A stretch of 64,000 nucleotides of DNA from G963704535 sp963704535 (GCA_963704535.1 OY969916.1:8556001-8620000), one strand, 5' to 3'. Positions 49,631-59,111 are shown, counted from the first letter of the stretch. Program-made: numbers and translations. The notes: generated from the sequence alone by a model not told the origin.

Positions 49631-51983
49631 GCCGGTCTGTTACCACGTCACGGCCTTCCCTCTGGAAATGCACCCGGAGGCCGGCAGCCTGGATGAGCAG
49701 TGGATACCCTTTTTCGCCGGCCTGGAGAAGCCTCTGCGGGTGATCTCGCGCACCACGCGCTTTGACCTGCGCGGCCCGCGCCAGCAGATGATCAAAGAGC
49801 TGCGCCCGCTCGATGCCGCCGCGGTCGGCTACCAGCGGATCGCCGATGTGGTCGAGCAGTGGGATGCGGGAGCCGTGGCACGGCTGGGGGAGCTTGTGGC
49901 AGCGCTGCCGCTCCCACTACGCGATCCACTTGATGCGCTGCTCCCACGCTCGCGCCGGCGCGAACGCGCGGCCTGGCAGCTCACACTCACCAAACTTGGA
50001 AGGCCGATCTGGCGGCGCCGCTGGCTCCAGGAGTACCGCGACTACTATCAGCTTTTGTCTGAACAGATCGAGCTGCGCGGTCTGGAGCACTCCATGTTGT
50101 GCTGGCTGCCCGACGGCGTGCGAGCCGAACAGCAGGCATCAATCATCAGCCGGGCCTTTGGCACAACCGCACGGCAGGGTGAACTGGCTCCGTTGCTGCG
50201 CGATCTCTATGACGAGGCGCGCGATTGCCTGGTCCCGCGCGAGGCGCATCTGCCCTACATCGCGCTGCTGTCAGCCGACGACCTCAAGGGCACCTGGTCG
50301 CTCTGGACGCTCTCGCGCCTGCTCGGTCTTGATGTCGATCTGCACCTGTGCATCGATGTGGTGCCGCTCGACCGCATCGAGGGCGAGCACAAGGTCGGTT
50401 TTATCGCCACCTCGACCGAGAACAGCCTCAGAGATGGCAGCGGGCCGCGCGATGTCAAGGCCGAGCGCAAGCTGGAGACGGCGCGCTACTACCAGGAGCA
50501 GGCCGAGCAGGGATTTCACAAGATCCGGGTCGTGGTGGCGGTGGAGGGGCGCGACAAGCAAAGCCTGGATGATGCCGTTCGCCAGGTGGTCAAGTCGACC
50601 AGCTCGTTCATGCGGCTCGTTCGCCCGCCGCACGGGCAGGGGCCGCTGGCAAAGTTCTTTACCACCACGCCCACCAGCAGAATCGATGCCTTCGCAAACA
50701 CGCGCATTGAGATCAGCCACGGCGCGGCGGTGATGATGCCGTTTGGCATCCGCCGCCCCTCGCGCACCGACGGGTTGCTCTGGATTATCGAGGAACAGAC
50801 GCCGATCATGTTCGACCCGACGCGCGACGCGGCCGGACGCAGGCGTGCCGGTCATACCGTTGTGTTGGGCAAGACCGGCACAGGGAAGACGTTTAGCGCG
50901 TTCGTGTGGGCAAACCGCATGCTGGCGCTGGGCTGGAAGGTGGTCTTTTTCGAGCCGCAGGGCCACGCTCGGCGATTTATCCGCGCCTGTGGGCTGGGTG
51001 GAGCCTTTTACAAGCTCGACATGAGGCAGAAGATCAATGTCCTCGATGTCGTCGTGACCCGCGATGAGGAAGGCAATCCGCCTCCGCTGGCCGCGCAAAA
51101 CATCCAGGTCATCAACCAGCTCGCGATCTTGCTCGGCTCTCACGAGGAAGACGCCGCCGGCGAGTCACACTTCAAAGCCAAACCCTTCACGACGATTGAG
51201 CGGGCGCTGATCGACCATGCGCTGCAACAGCTCTACGCGCCCTGGGCCGCCGATCTCGACAGGCTCGAACCCGCTCAGACCCCAACGCTCGCGGATCTGT
51301 GCGCCATCCTGGAGACCATGCCGGTGCGACCCTCGACTGAGGCCGCTCGCACGGGTCTGCTCGACGAGCTGTACCTCTATCTGGTCTCCGGCTCGGCCGG
51401 CACGGTCTACAACGGCAGAACGTCGGTTGCGTGGGACTTCTCCCACGATGCGACCGCGTATGACCTGACAGCCCTGGAGCCAGGTGCGCCGCGCGTGCTC
51501 TACACCGCGCAAGCGTTTGGCGCGCTGAATCGGTACATCCGCAACCGGCCCGACCGCGATCAGCCGATCGTGGTATTCTTCGACGAGTTTGCCTACACGC
51601 TGGGCCAGGCGCCACGCCTGGCGCGCTTCGCCGCCGACGCATCAAAGACCTGGCGGACGTTCGGGGGCGTGTTGATCACGCTCGATCAAGATGCACATAC
51701 CTACCTGGGCACCGAGGGGGCGGTCGCCAATGGACCGCTGCGCAGCGTGTTCGACAATGCCGGTATCAAAATCATGTTTCAGCAAGATCCTGCCCCAGCC
51801 GAGCGTCTGGAAAAAATGGTGGATGGGTTGCAGCCGCAACACATCCAGGCGATCAAGAGTGCCGGCCTGGGCGACTGTGTGATCTCGTGGAAATCGGATG
51901 ACGATAATCGGCAGGTCAGCGAGGTATTCAGCGGGCGGGTAGTGGCGACCGAGGCCGAAAAGCGCGCATTTAGCGGGACGTAG
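49623..51983 (+). CDS. VirB4-type conjugation ATPase
   Basis: 786 residues from ATG 49623, which overlaps the previous stop. The N-terminal half has the VirB4/TraE pattern (FDLRGPRQQMIKELRP, a helical region, HLPYIALLSADDLKG). The ATPase domain begins near 380: MPFGIRRPSRTDGLLWIIEE, Walker A LGKTGTGKTFSAFVW (about 415-428), Walker B PIVVFFDEFAY (about 648-658), and LITLDQDAHTYL and IMFQQDPAPAERL near the end. It energises pilus assembly and transfer at the inner membrane. A shortened relative of its P-loop region is inserted in the pilin gene 2 kb upstream. Confidence 0.92.
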   Translation: MSEPVCYHVTAFPLEMHPEAGSLDEQWIPFFAGLEKPLRVISRTTRFDLRGPRQQMIKELRPLDAAAVGYQRIADVVEQWDAGAVARLGELVAALPLPLRDPLDALLPRSRRRERAAWQLTLTKLGRPIWRRRWLQEYRDYYQLLSEQIELRGLEHSMLCWLPDGVRAEQQASIISRAFGTTARQGELAPLLRDLYDEARDCLVPREAHLPYIALLSADDLKGTWSLWTLSRLLGLDVDLHLCIDVVPLDRIEGEHKVGFIATSTENSLRDGSGPRDVKAERKLETARYYQEQAEQGFHKIRVVVAVEGRDKQSLDDAVRQVVKSTSSFMRLVRPPHGQGPLAKFFTTTPTSRIDAFANTRIEISHGAAVMMPFGIRRPSRTDGLLWIIEEQTPIMFDPTRDAAGRRRAGHTVVLGKTGTGKTFSAFVWANRMLALGWKVVFFEPQGHARRFIRACGLGGAFYKLDMRQKINVLDVVVTRDEEGNPPPLAAQNIQVINQLAILLGSHEEDAAGESHFKAKPFTTIERALIDHALQQLYAPWAADLDRLEPAQTPTLADLCAILETMPVRPSTEAARTGLLDELYLYLVSGSAGTVYNGRTSVAWDFSHDATAYDLTALEPGAPRVLYTAQAFGALNRYIRNRPDRDQPIVVFFDEFAYTLGQAPRLARFAADASKTWRTFGGVLITLDQDAHTYLGTEGAVANGPLRSVFDNAGIKIMFQQDPAPAERLEKMVDGLQPQHIQAIKSAGLGDCVISWKSDDDNRQVSEVFSGRVVATEAEKRAFSGT

Positions 51984-51996
51984 AGGCACGAGCGAC

Positions 51997-54147
51997 ATGT
52001 ATTATCAGATCACTGCGCCGCCTACAGCGGCCGTCGACAAGCAGGCTGAGGAGCTGGGGCGGTTGCTGAAACACAGCAAGCAACTCACTATCCAGTTCGT
52101 GACCGTGGCCGGGCGCTACAAGGCCGCACGGGCGCGCCTGGCGCTGCTGACGGTCCCCGCTCGGATCTCCGAGCAGGCGGCGCGCGTGATGCACATCCTG
52201 AGTGAGCGCGACGATGCGGTGAAGATCAGTGCGGCGGTGCGGCAGCGTGAGGAGTGGAGGCTGCACGCCATCCTGGTGCCCACCGACCCCACGGCCGCGC
52301 CACCGGATGGTACGCTGCTCGACGGCTGGGACTCGGTCTGTCTGACCGTTGTGTATCAGGGTGGTCGAGCAGTTGCTCAGATCGCTTGCTGCGCGGAGGA
52401 CGCCGATCGGCTCACAAAGCTCAGTGTTCCGGGCTGGCGGCTGACTGTTCGCCCCAACCCGTTCGCGCGGACTTTCGCCTCCGGGATCTGGCGGGGTGTG
52501 CCGAGCTTCGCCCCGGTGCCGGGCGGCGTGGCGCCGGCTGCTCCAGCACAGCCTCGTGTTGAGCCGCTGCCACTGGCCGAGGAGCTGCTTGTGGCGCCAC
52601 AGTCGGAGGAAGCCGCGGCGGTGCTGACGAAGGCCGACGACGGTATACTGCTGGGCGTGGCGCCCGACGGCGAGGCGGTGCGCCTTGTCAGGAGAGCCAT
52701 GACGCTGGCCCTCGTCGCGCCCTCTGAGATGCGCCAGACGGCGGTCCTGGCGCTGCTGCGACGCGGGATGCAAGCCGGGCTGGGGATGGTCGTCGCCGTC
52801 GAACGCTCGCTTTTGCCGAGAGAGGCGCTGGCCGCGTGGGAGGCGCGCGTGCGGCTGCTCGACGTGCAGAATGTCGCGTCAAGCTGCGCCATCCCCTGGC
52901 AGCAGATCGCCCCGGAGCTACTGGCCCAGGCGATTGCTGGGCTGGAGGCGGGCGAGCACACAGGTTCGCCCCTACCGGCACGGTTTGGCGCGGTGCTCGA
53001 CCAGCTAGGAGCCGGGGCGCTGCGGGTGCCGGCGGTGCTGGGGCTGGTCGCGCGGCCAGGTGACGAGTTGCGGCGGGTGCTGGCGGCCGGCGGCCTGGTT
53101 GTGGTGCCGCAGGACGGGGACGCGGCCTCGACGGTCGTGGCTCGATTGCTGCTGGCCTACCTGGCGACGCCGCCCCCAATCGGACGGGCGGCGCTCCTTC
53201 TCCTCGACCCGGCGCTGATACCTCCCGACGCGCTGCGCGACCAGTCCATCCAGATCGTGCTGGGCGAGCGCGGCGATGCTGTAGTGCGGATGACCGCCAC
53301 GGAGGCCGGCTGGCGCCTGAGCAGCCCCGAAGGCGCGCACCTCGCCGATATGCTGCCTGATCTGATGGCCCAGCCATCCACCGGCACGAGCGAGCTGGTC
53401 GAGGTGATCATCCAAGAGATCGGCACGCCTGAACCGATTGCAGCATCGACCCTTGCAGCCACACCAGCCGAAGAGGCCGGCTGGTGGATGGACGGCGAGC
53501 GCAGCGATGATCTCCATAGAGAAGATGAGCCGGACCCTGCGACCCTGGAAGCCGCGCCAGCGGCCGAGGCACCCGCGATCCAGGAGGCCACATCAGCAGC
53601 AGAAGCACCCGCGGTCCAGGAAGCTGCACCAGAGGTTGCGCCGGCTTTGGAGCAGCCCCATGCCAAGCCGCTTGGATTGAACGCTGCTACTGAGACACTC
53701 GTGGGCGACCTCGACGCCGTGCTGGGGAGCCTTCTGAGTGCTCTGATGGCGAGCGAGCACCTGGACCTGACCGACCAGGTGATCCAGTCGGCGGTAGCGG
53801 GCGAAGCGTTCGCCGATGCTGACGCGCTGGCTGTGGCGTGGGCCGAACGGGAGAGAGCCGATCCGCGACCCTTCTCCTGGCGGGTCGTGTTGGCCGAGGA
53901 TGATGCCGAGCGGGCTGCTGTCGCCGATCGAGCGCTACGCTATGCGCCACAAGGTCCCCACGCCGAACTACTGCGCGTGGTGCTCGACGCGCTCGGTAGA
54001 GCCGATCTGCCCTCTGGCGGTCTCGCGCTCTCCGACCTGGCCGGCTGGCCGGTATCGCTAGACGATGAGGGGGGTACACGCGAGTCCCCCCGCCGGCGAG
54101 CGGCTGGGAAGCGCTCGACGAGCAGTCGCCGCCGATCGCGCCTATGA
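51997..54147 (+). CDS. ATPase-fold protein lacking Walker motifs
   Basis: 716 residues. Residues ~210-450 follow the outline of a VirB4/VirD4-type ATPase (GILLGVAPDGEAVRLVRRAM, then ALVAPSEMRQTAVLALLRRG where a P-loop would stand, and GRAALLLLDPALIPPDALRD where Walker B would stand). The Gly-Lys-Thr/Ser of Walker A is missing and the second acidic residue of Walker B is replaced, so it should not hydrolyse ATP. A Glu/Ala-rich linker ~490-560 precedes a helical C-terminal domain. The last codons overlap the first repeat of the next gene. Likely a structural partner of the real ATPases; inference. Confidence 0.6.
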   Translation: MYYQITAPPTAAVDKQAEELGRLLKHSKQLTIQFVTVAGRYKAARARLALLTVPARISEQAARVMHILSERDDAVKISAAVRQREEWRLHAILVPTDPTAAPPDGTLLDGWDSVCLTVVYQGGRAVAQIACCAEDADRLTKLSVPGWRLTVRPNPFARTFASGIWRGVPSFAPVPGGVAPAAPAQPRVEPLPLAEELLVAPQSEEAAAVLTKADDGILLGVAPDGEAVRLVRRAMTLALVAPSEMRQTAVLALLRRGMQAGLGMVVAVERSLLPREALAAWEARVRLLDVQNVASSCAIPWQQIAPELLAQAIAGLEAGEHTGSPLPARFGAVLDQLGAGALRVPAVLGLVARPGDELRRVLAAGGLVVVPQDGDAASTVVARLLLAYLATPPPIGRAALLLLDPALIPPDALRDQSIQIVLGERGDAVVRMTATEAGWRLSSPEGAHLADMLPDLMAQPSTGTSELVEVIIQEIGTPEPIAASTLAATPAEEAGWWMDGERSDDLHREDEPDPATLEAAPAAEAPAIQEATSAAEAPAVQEAAPEVAPALEQPHAKPLGLNAATETLVGDLDAVLGSLLSALMASEHLDLTDQVIQSAVAGEAFADADALAVAWAERERADPRPFSWRVVLAEDDAERAAVADRALRYAPQGPHAELLRVVLDALGRADLPSGGLALSDLAGWPVSLDDEGGTRESPRRRAAGKRSTSSRRRSRL

Positions 54148-55502
54148 ACGTCGATCCTGGGCATCAGGACCGCGATCATGCCTTCAACGGTCTACTGGCT
54201 GACCTGGCGCCCCCGGCTGCTGGAGCTGATGACCCGATCGCGCCTATGAACGTCGATCCTGGGCATCAGGGTCGCGATCATGCCGCTGCCACACTATCGG
54301 CGCCTGTGGCTGCCGCGACCGTCGCAACTGACCCGATCGCACCTATGAAAGTCGATCCTGGGCATCAGGACCGCGATCATGCCGCTGCCGCACTATCGGC
54401 GCCTGTGGCTGCCGCGACCGTCGCAACTGGCCTGATCGCGCCTATGAACGTCGATCCTGGGCATCAGGGTCGCGATCATGCCCTCAATGGTCTACTGGCT
54501 GACCTGGCGCCCCCGGCTGCTGGAGTTGATGACCCGATCGTGCCTATGAACGTCGATCCTGGGCATCAGGACGGCGATCATGCCTTCGGTGATCTGCTGA
54601 CCAACTCGACCGCCGGAGCTGATCAGCCGGTTGCTGCGGAAGTCGATCCTGGGCATCAGGACCGCGATCATGCCCTCAACGGTCTACTGGCTGACCTGGC
54701 GCCCCCGGCTGCCGAAGCTGATGACCCGATCGCGCCTCTGAAAGTCGATCCTGGGCATCAGGACGGCGATCATGCCTTCGGTGATCTGCTGACCAACTCG
54801 ACCGCCGGAGCCGATCAGCCGGTTGCTGCGGAAGTCGATCCTGGGCATCAGGACCGCGATCATGCCGCTGCCACACTATCGGCACCATCAGCACGACCAC
54901 CAGCACCACCCCATGGAGTGAACACGGCCGAGGAGCTGGACGACGAGGCGATCCGGGCTGCCTGGCTGGGTGGCGCGTCGGTCTCGACCTTGATCACCCG
55001 CCTGACGGCCGCCGGTGTGCCCGCCGCGATTGCACGGGCGCGCGTGAGGGGGGCAATCAGCAGCCGGCCCGCTGCGCCCCCGTCGAGTCCCGCTCCTGCT
55101 GCCATCCCGGCCCTGGTTGTACCTCCACTGACTCCTGCTGACGCCATGAACGGCATTGGAGCGCTGTTCATGGAGGTGGCCGAGCTGGACGACCGGGCGA
55201 TCTGGCAGCGATGGATGGCGAATGAGAAGATGGATGACCTGGTACTGGTGCTGTGTGGTAGGCGTCGTGGGACAAAGGCGGATGCCGCCCGCGATCGGAT
55301 CTATGCCGTGGTGGTGCCCCGCATCGTGGCCGAGTTGGATGCCTCCGACCTGGTGGAGCAGCTCCTCGCGAGTGACGACATCCCCGACGATCCGCGCTAC
55401 GAGCTGCTGATGAAGCGCCTGGCCCGCAGCGAGACACTGCCGATCGGTGCGCTGGAGCAGTCGCTCCGCAAGCGGCTGATCGCCGCACGGCAGGAGGTCT
55501 AA
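54144..55502 (+). CDS. Protein with eight VDPGHQDRDHA repeats
   Basis: 452 residues; the ATG overlaps the previous stop (ATGA). Residues 1-250 contain eight copies of VDPGHQ(D/G)(R/G)DHA. They are separated by three recurring spacer types: NGLLADLAPPAA..DDPIAP, AATLSAPVAAATVAT..IAP and GDLLTNSTAGADQPVAAE, in the order A B B A C A C, then the C-terminal part. The C-terminal 190 residues are helical (DDEAIRAAWLGGASVSTLIT, AELDDRAIWQRWMANEKMDD, ELDASDLVEQLLASDDIPDD) and may contain helix-turn-helix-like units. I know no family. The dense His/Asp units could bind metal or a partner. It sits inside the conjugation operon, so a role in DNA processing or transfer is a guess. Confidence 0.7.
   Translation: MNVDPGHQDRDHAFNGLLADLAPPAAGADDPIAPMNVDPGHQGRDHAAATLSAPVAAATVATDPIAPMKVDPGHQDRDHAAAALSAPVAAATVATGLIAPMNVDPGHQGRDHALNGLLADLAPPAAGVDDPIVPMNVDPGHQDGDHAFGDLLTNSTAGADQPVAAEVDPGHQDRDHALNGLLADLAPPAAEADDPIAPLKVDPGHQDGDHAFGDLLTNSTAGADQPVAAEVDPGHQDRDHAAATLSAPSARPPAPPHGVNTAEELDDEAIRAAWLGGASVSTLITRLTAAGVPAAIARARVRGAISSRPAAPPSSPAPAAIPALVVPPLTPADAMNGIGALFMEVAELDDRAIWQRWMANEKMDDLVLVLCGRRRGTKADAARDRIYAVVVPRIVAELDASDLVEQLLASDDIPDDPRYELLMKRLARSETLPIGALEQSLRKRLIAARQEV
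54150..54866 (+). repeat. Eight-copy 33-bp repeat array (units 90-102 bp)
   Basis: Cores starting GTCGATCCTGGGCATCAGG at 54150, 54252, 54351, 54450, 54552, 54642, 54744 and 54834. The spacings are 102, 99, 99, 102, 90, 102 and 90 bp, all multiples of three. Each core has GGCAT and ATGCC arms and GATC at both ends, so it has dyad symmetry as well as coding content. Confidence 0.9.
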
Positions 55503-55503
55503 G

Positions 55504-56895
55504 GTGGCGACGACCGCGCGCAAAACCCCCAAGCCAGAATCGCAGGCGACCAGCTACGCCAAGCAGCAGCAGCAGGCAGCACTGATGCGCCTGGGTGCAT
55601 TTCTCCTGCTGGTTCTGGTGTTCGCGATACCTCGCATCCCATCGCCGATCATGGGCGTGGACTGGTGGAAGACGCTCCGCCCCTCGCTCGTGATTCTGTG
55701 GGAACTGATGCCACCCGAACCGCTCGACGTGGGCTTGTTCACCCTCGCGCCGCGCCCGGTCGTGCAGTGGCTCTCCTGGCTGCTGGCGGCGTTCCTGGCC
55801 TTTGTGGCACTCTCGCTCGTGATGCACCTGGGAGCGATCTCGGCGCAGCGCTCTCGCCCGCTCGACCAGAAGCGCACCTATCTGCGCCTGACTATCCCGG
55901 CCAGCGCGCCCGGCAAGCCCACTGATGCGCTGACGCTGATCAAATCAGTGCATGGCATGGTGCCGCCGGGCAACCCCATGCAGCCGGCCGCGCCGCCGCT
56001 GATGCTGTGCTGGACCGCCCGCCCAGAGCGCAAAATCCAGCAAGGAGTCAGCGTCGCTGGCCCCGACACCACCGTGACGAGCATACAAAAGCGGCTGCTG
56101 GGCATCCGCAGCGGCACCAAGGCCGTCGTTACCGACGATCCGCTCCTGGCCGAGCTGCAAGCGGGCCGCTTTCTATGTGTCGCCGAGGTCGGCGCGACCG
56201 CCAGCAATGCGCTGCCGATCGCCGTGGTGGGCAAAGAACAAACCCTACTCTCGGCGCTGCTGCCCGCGCTGGCGCCCCAGGCCGGGGTGGTTGTCAGCGG
56301 CGTGCGGATCGTACAAGAGCCGATCAGCGATCGGCTGTGGCGACTCGACGTGCTGGCGATGCTGGAGCGGCTGAAGCTGGATGCGGGCACTGACGAGCAG
56401 CAGGCACTCAAGGCCAAGGCGTCCGGGCCGGCTTTTCGCACCCGTATCCTGCTGCTGGCCGTCGCCGAGGACCCACAGGCAGGCGCTGCGCAGGTGCAGA
56501 CGATCGGCGCGGCGCTGGCCGGCACGGCGCAGCCCGTTGCCACCCAGACCCAGCGCCTCCTCGCTGGCCCGGTGCAACTCCTTCCCGCCGTGGTGCAGGC
56601 CCCGCCACCCTTCCCTCGCTCGCGGCGGCGCGCCGGCTTGCTCCTCGGCCTGGTCCTCGCCACGCTGCTCGCGCTATTCCTCTGGCGAGAGGGTCTCTTG
56701 TTCGCGCGCCCGTTGTTGTGGGCCATCCCCCCGCTCGCGCTGTGGCTGCCCCTGTTGGTGCTGGCGGCGCGCTGGCGCAAGCGCAGTAACGCCGATCTGG
56801 TCGAGCGGCACGCCGGGATCGTCGTCGGGGTGCTCCCGCCACGCAACCCGCGCGTGGTGCCGCTCTGGTGGCCCTGGTTGGGCCGGGTGGAGTAG
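55504..56895 (+). CDS. Multi-pass membrane protein of the conjugation operon
   Basis: 463 residues with a GTG start 7 bases after AGGAGG and 1 base after the previous stop. Two membrane segments at the N-terminus (~28-46 MRLGAFLLLVLVFAIPRI, ~87-108 WLSWLLAAFLAFVALSLVMH), a soluble domain ~120-370 (LRLTIPASAPGKPTDALTLI, SVHGMVPPGNPM, CWTARPERKIQQGV, VVGKEQTLLSALLPALAPQA), then two or three segments ~377-425 (AGLLLGLVLATLLALFLWRE). The soluble part has the character of proteins that precede a VirD4/TraG coupling protein in other actinobacterial and chloroflexal elements. It is probably the membrane partner of the coupling ATPase that follows. Confidence 0.65.
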   Translation: MATTARKTPKPESQATSYAKQQQQAALMRLGAFLLLVLVFAIPRIPSPIMGVDWWKTLRPSLVILWELMPPEPLDVGLFTLAPRPVVQWLSWLLAAFLAFVALSLVMHLGAISAQRSRPLDQKRTYLRLTIPASAPGKPTDALTLIKSVHGMVPPGNPMQPAAPPLMLCWTARPERKIQQGVSVAGPDTTVTSIQKRLLGIRSGTKAVVTDDPLLAELQAGRFLCVAEVGATASNALPIAVVGKEQTLLSALLPALAPQAGVVVSGVRIVQEPISDRLWRLDVLAMLERLKLDAGTDEQQALKAKASGPAFRTRILLLAVAEDPQAGAAQVQTIGAALAGTAQPVATQTQRLLAGPVQLLPAVVQAPPPFPRSRRRAGLLLGLVLATLLALFLWREGLLFARPLLWAIPPLALWLPLLVLAARWRKRSNADLVERHAGIVVGVLPPRNPRVVPLWWPWLGRVE

Positions 56896-56955
56896 TAGAG
56901 GATATGAGTAGCCTGAGCTTTACACGCGGCGCTGGGCCGCCTTCATGGGTCTGTT

Positions 56956-58929
56956 ATGAATAAGGCATTGACGTTAAGTGCGGCCGAACTCGCAACACTG
57001 TGGGGACCGCCGACGGCCGAGATCGCCGACCTGGTGGAGATGGTCGCCGCCCGCTGGCTCTCAGCCCCGGCAAAGGCGTTCATCGACCCATCCGACCCGC
57101 GCAATCTCATTCTGGGCTACGGACAGAAGTCCGACGGCTCCTGGGCGCCGGTCGGCTTCTCCTTCGACCTGCTGCGCTACGTGTTTTGGGTCACAGCGCC
57201 TATGGGTCGCGGAAAGTCCGAGTGGTTGAAAAGCCTGCTGGCCGGTCTGCTGCGTGCGTGGGCCGGCTTCATGGTGCTCGACTGCAAAGGCACCGACCTG
57301 GTGAACGGGACCATCCCGCTCATCCCGCTCTCGCGCGAGAAGGACGTGGCGATCCTGGACCTGGGTGGCGTGCGCTGTAACGGCGATCACCTGTTCGCGG
57401 CGATGAACCTGCTGTCGGGCGATTTCGGCCGCGCACTGGGCGTCGATTACGACACCCAGGCCAGCACCATGATGAGCTTCTTCGCGGCGCTTGACGAGCG
57501 GTTCGAGGGCGCGCCGTCCATACAAAATTTCGCCACGATGGGCATGCTGGCCTTGATGGAGGGCGAGCCCAACGCCACCATGCAGCATCTCATCAGGTTC
57601 TACGACGATGAGGACTACCGCGCCCAGGTGTGCCAGAACCTCACCAACGCGCCGGTCCAGGACTTCTGGCTCTCGCGCTTCCCCCAGATGTCGAGCCAGG
57701 ACACCAGCGCGCTCACGGCCTTCAAGCGCCGGATCGACCTGCTGCTGACCTACCCGGCAATCGCGGCCCTCTCGGTCGCGCCGGGCTGCTCAATCAACCT
57801 TCGCGAGCTGATGGATAACGGGGGCATCCTACTGGCTGGTATCTCGGCCAAGGACGGCAAGATCGCCAGTATTGCCGCGACGCTGCTGCTGACGCAGATG
57901 ACCATGGCGGCGCTCTCGCGCACCAACGTGCCAGAGAGCCAGCGCCCTGACTGGCCGGTGATCATCGACGAGGCCCAGATCGTGTTTGAAAAAAACCCCG
58001 GCATGGCCCCGATCATCTTCTCGCAGCTCCGCGCGATGCGGATCGGGACCACGGTGGTGCATCAGAACGAGGCCCAGCTCGCCTCCATCCTGTCGGTGCT
58101 GATGGGCAACGCGCAGGGCCGGCTGATCATGGGCGCGGAGATGGAGGATGCCAGCAGCTACGGCAACTATTACCGCGCGATGGGGATGACCAAAGAAGAT
58201 TTCTTGAATATGGAGAAGTTCGAGCACCAGTATATGCGGCTCTATGGCACGGACGCGATGCTATTCAGCGCCCGGATGCCTTCCATGGTCAAGCCGCTCG
58301 ACGAGCCGCCGCCAAAGCGCGAGTATCACAACTGGCGCACGGTGCGCCCTCCAGCTCGGTCGGCAGCCGATCGGCGCTTCGACGAGGCGCTGGCGCAGTT
58401 CAAGGAGTTGGCGGTGCTCGATGGGAACGCCGCGATCCAGAAGCTCGGTCAGCTCGCCATGCGCGACCAGGCGGCCTACCGCGCCTACTGCGAACGGACG
58501 AAGGCGCACCGGCTGGCCCAGCGGAAGTTCATTCTTGAGCACCCCGGCTGCATTATGGACAAGGAGCAGCGTATCCGCACGCTCTCAGCGCTCTGGATTG
58601 GCGTGCCACGGATCGAGACCCAGGCGCTCCAGTGGGCGCTGCTGATGCAGGCCAGGCAGGCGGCCGAGGCTCGCGCGGCCAAAGCTGAGGCCGAGAAAGC
58701 TGCGAAGGGAAATCGGGGCAAGCAGAATGGGACAAAAGCACCCAAACAGGTCGCCCCGATGGAGGGCATGATCGCCACCCTGACGCCGATCATGCCCGTT
58801 TCGCCCACGATGGGAGGCGCCCTGCCGCCGGCGTCTTCCGGGCTGCCGTCGCTGGAGGATTTGCTGGCCGAGCGTGGCACCCGGCGCGCCGCCGACGATG
58901 TTGCCGCTGGTTTTGAGGGATTGGAATAA
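56956..58929 (+). CDS. VirD4/TraG-type coupling ATPase
   Basis: 657 residues. Walker A is APMGRGKSEW (about 80-89, variant G-x-x-x-x-G-K-S), followed by MVLDCKGTDLVNG. Walker B is WPVIIDEAQIVFEK (about 332-345). Then come FSQLRAMRIGTTVVHQNEAQ and IMGAEMEDASSYGNYYRAMG, typical of type IV coupling proteins that read substrates and use ATP at the membrane. There is no N-terminal membrane segment, so docking may depend on the previous multi-pass protein. The C-terminal 130 residues are a charged linker. Near the end a 28-bp inverted repeat (58767-58794) is encoded and repeated in the next gene. Confidence 0.88.
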   Translation: MNKALTLSAAELATLWGPPTAEIADLVEMVAARWLSAPAKAFIDPSDPRNLILGYGQKSDGSWAPVGFSFDLLRYVFWVTAPMGRGKSEWLKSLLAGLLRAWAGFMVLDCKGTDLVNGTIPLIPLSREKDVAILDLGGVRCNGDHLFAAMNLLSGDFGRALGVDYDTQASTMMSFFAALDERFEGAPSIQNFATMGMLALMEGEPNATMQHLIRFYDDEDYRAQVCQNLTNAPVQDFWLSRFPQMSSQDTSALTAFKRRIDLLLTYPAIAALSVAPGCSINLRELMDNGGILLAGISAKDGKIASIAATLLLTQMTMAALSRTNVPESQRPDWPVIIDEAQIVFEKNPGMAPIIFSQLRAMRIGTTVVHQNEAQLASILSVLMGNAQGRLIMGAEMEDASSYGNYYRAMGMTKEDFLNMEKFEHQYMRLYGTDAMLFSARMPSMVKPLDEPPPKREYHNWRTVRPPARSAADRRFDEALAQFKELAVLDGNAAIQKLGQLAMRDQAAYRAYCERTKAHRLAQRKFILEHPGCIMDKEQRIRTLSALWIGVPRIETQALQWALLMQARQAAEARAAKAEAEKAAKGNRGKQNGTKAPKQVAPMEGMIATLTPIMPVSPTMGGALPPASSGLPSLEDLLAERGTRRAADDVAAGFEGLE

Positions 58930-59111
58930 TCATGGCGAAAGCACGCGAGAATAAAGGCGATCGTCAAGCGGCCGTGGCTGCGGCTCTGGCTGCCGCTGCG
59001 CAGCCGCAGAGCAAGCTCACCTATGGGCAGCGCCGCACGCTGGCCCAGCAGTTCGGTTGCACCCAGGCGACGATCTATCGTGACATGATCGCGACCCTGA
59101 CGCCGAACATG
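58767..59111. repeat. Pair of 28-bp inverted-repeat sequences, 317 bp apart
   Basis: 58767-58794 has perfect arms CATGATCG/CGATCATG around 12 bases; 59084-59111 is the same with two substitutions. Each encodes MIATLTP in the two adjacent genes. One lies in the end of the coupling-protein gene, the other early in the replication-relaxation gene. Confidence 0.65.

Noticed and set aside
54150..54866. CRISPR array
   Set aside because: The 33-bp repeats look CRISPR-like, but the spacers themselves recur, the period is always a multiple of three, the frame is open throughout and there are no cas genes.
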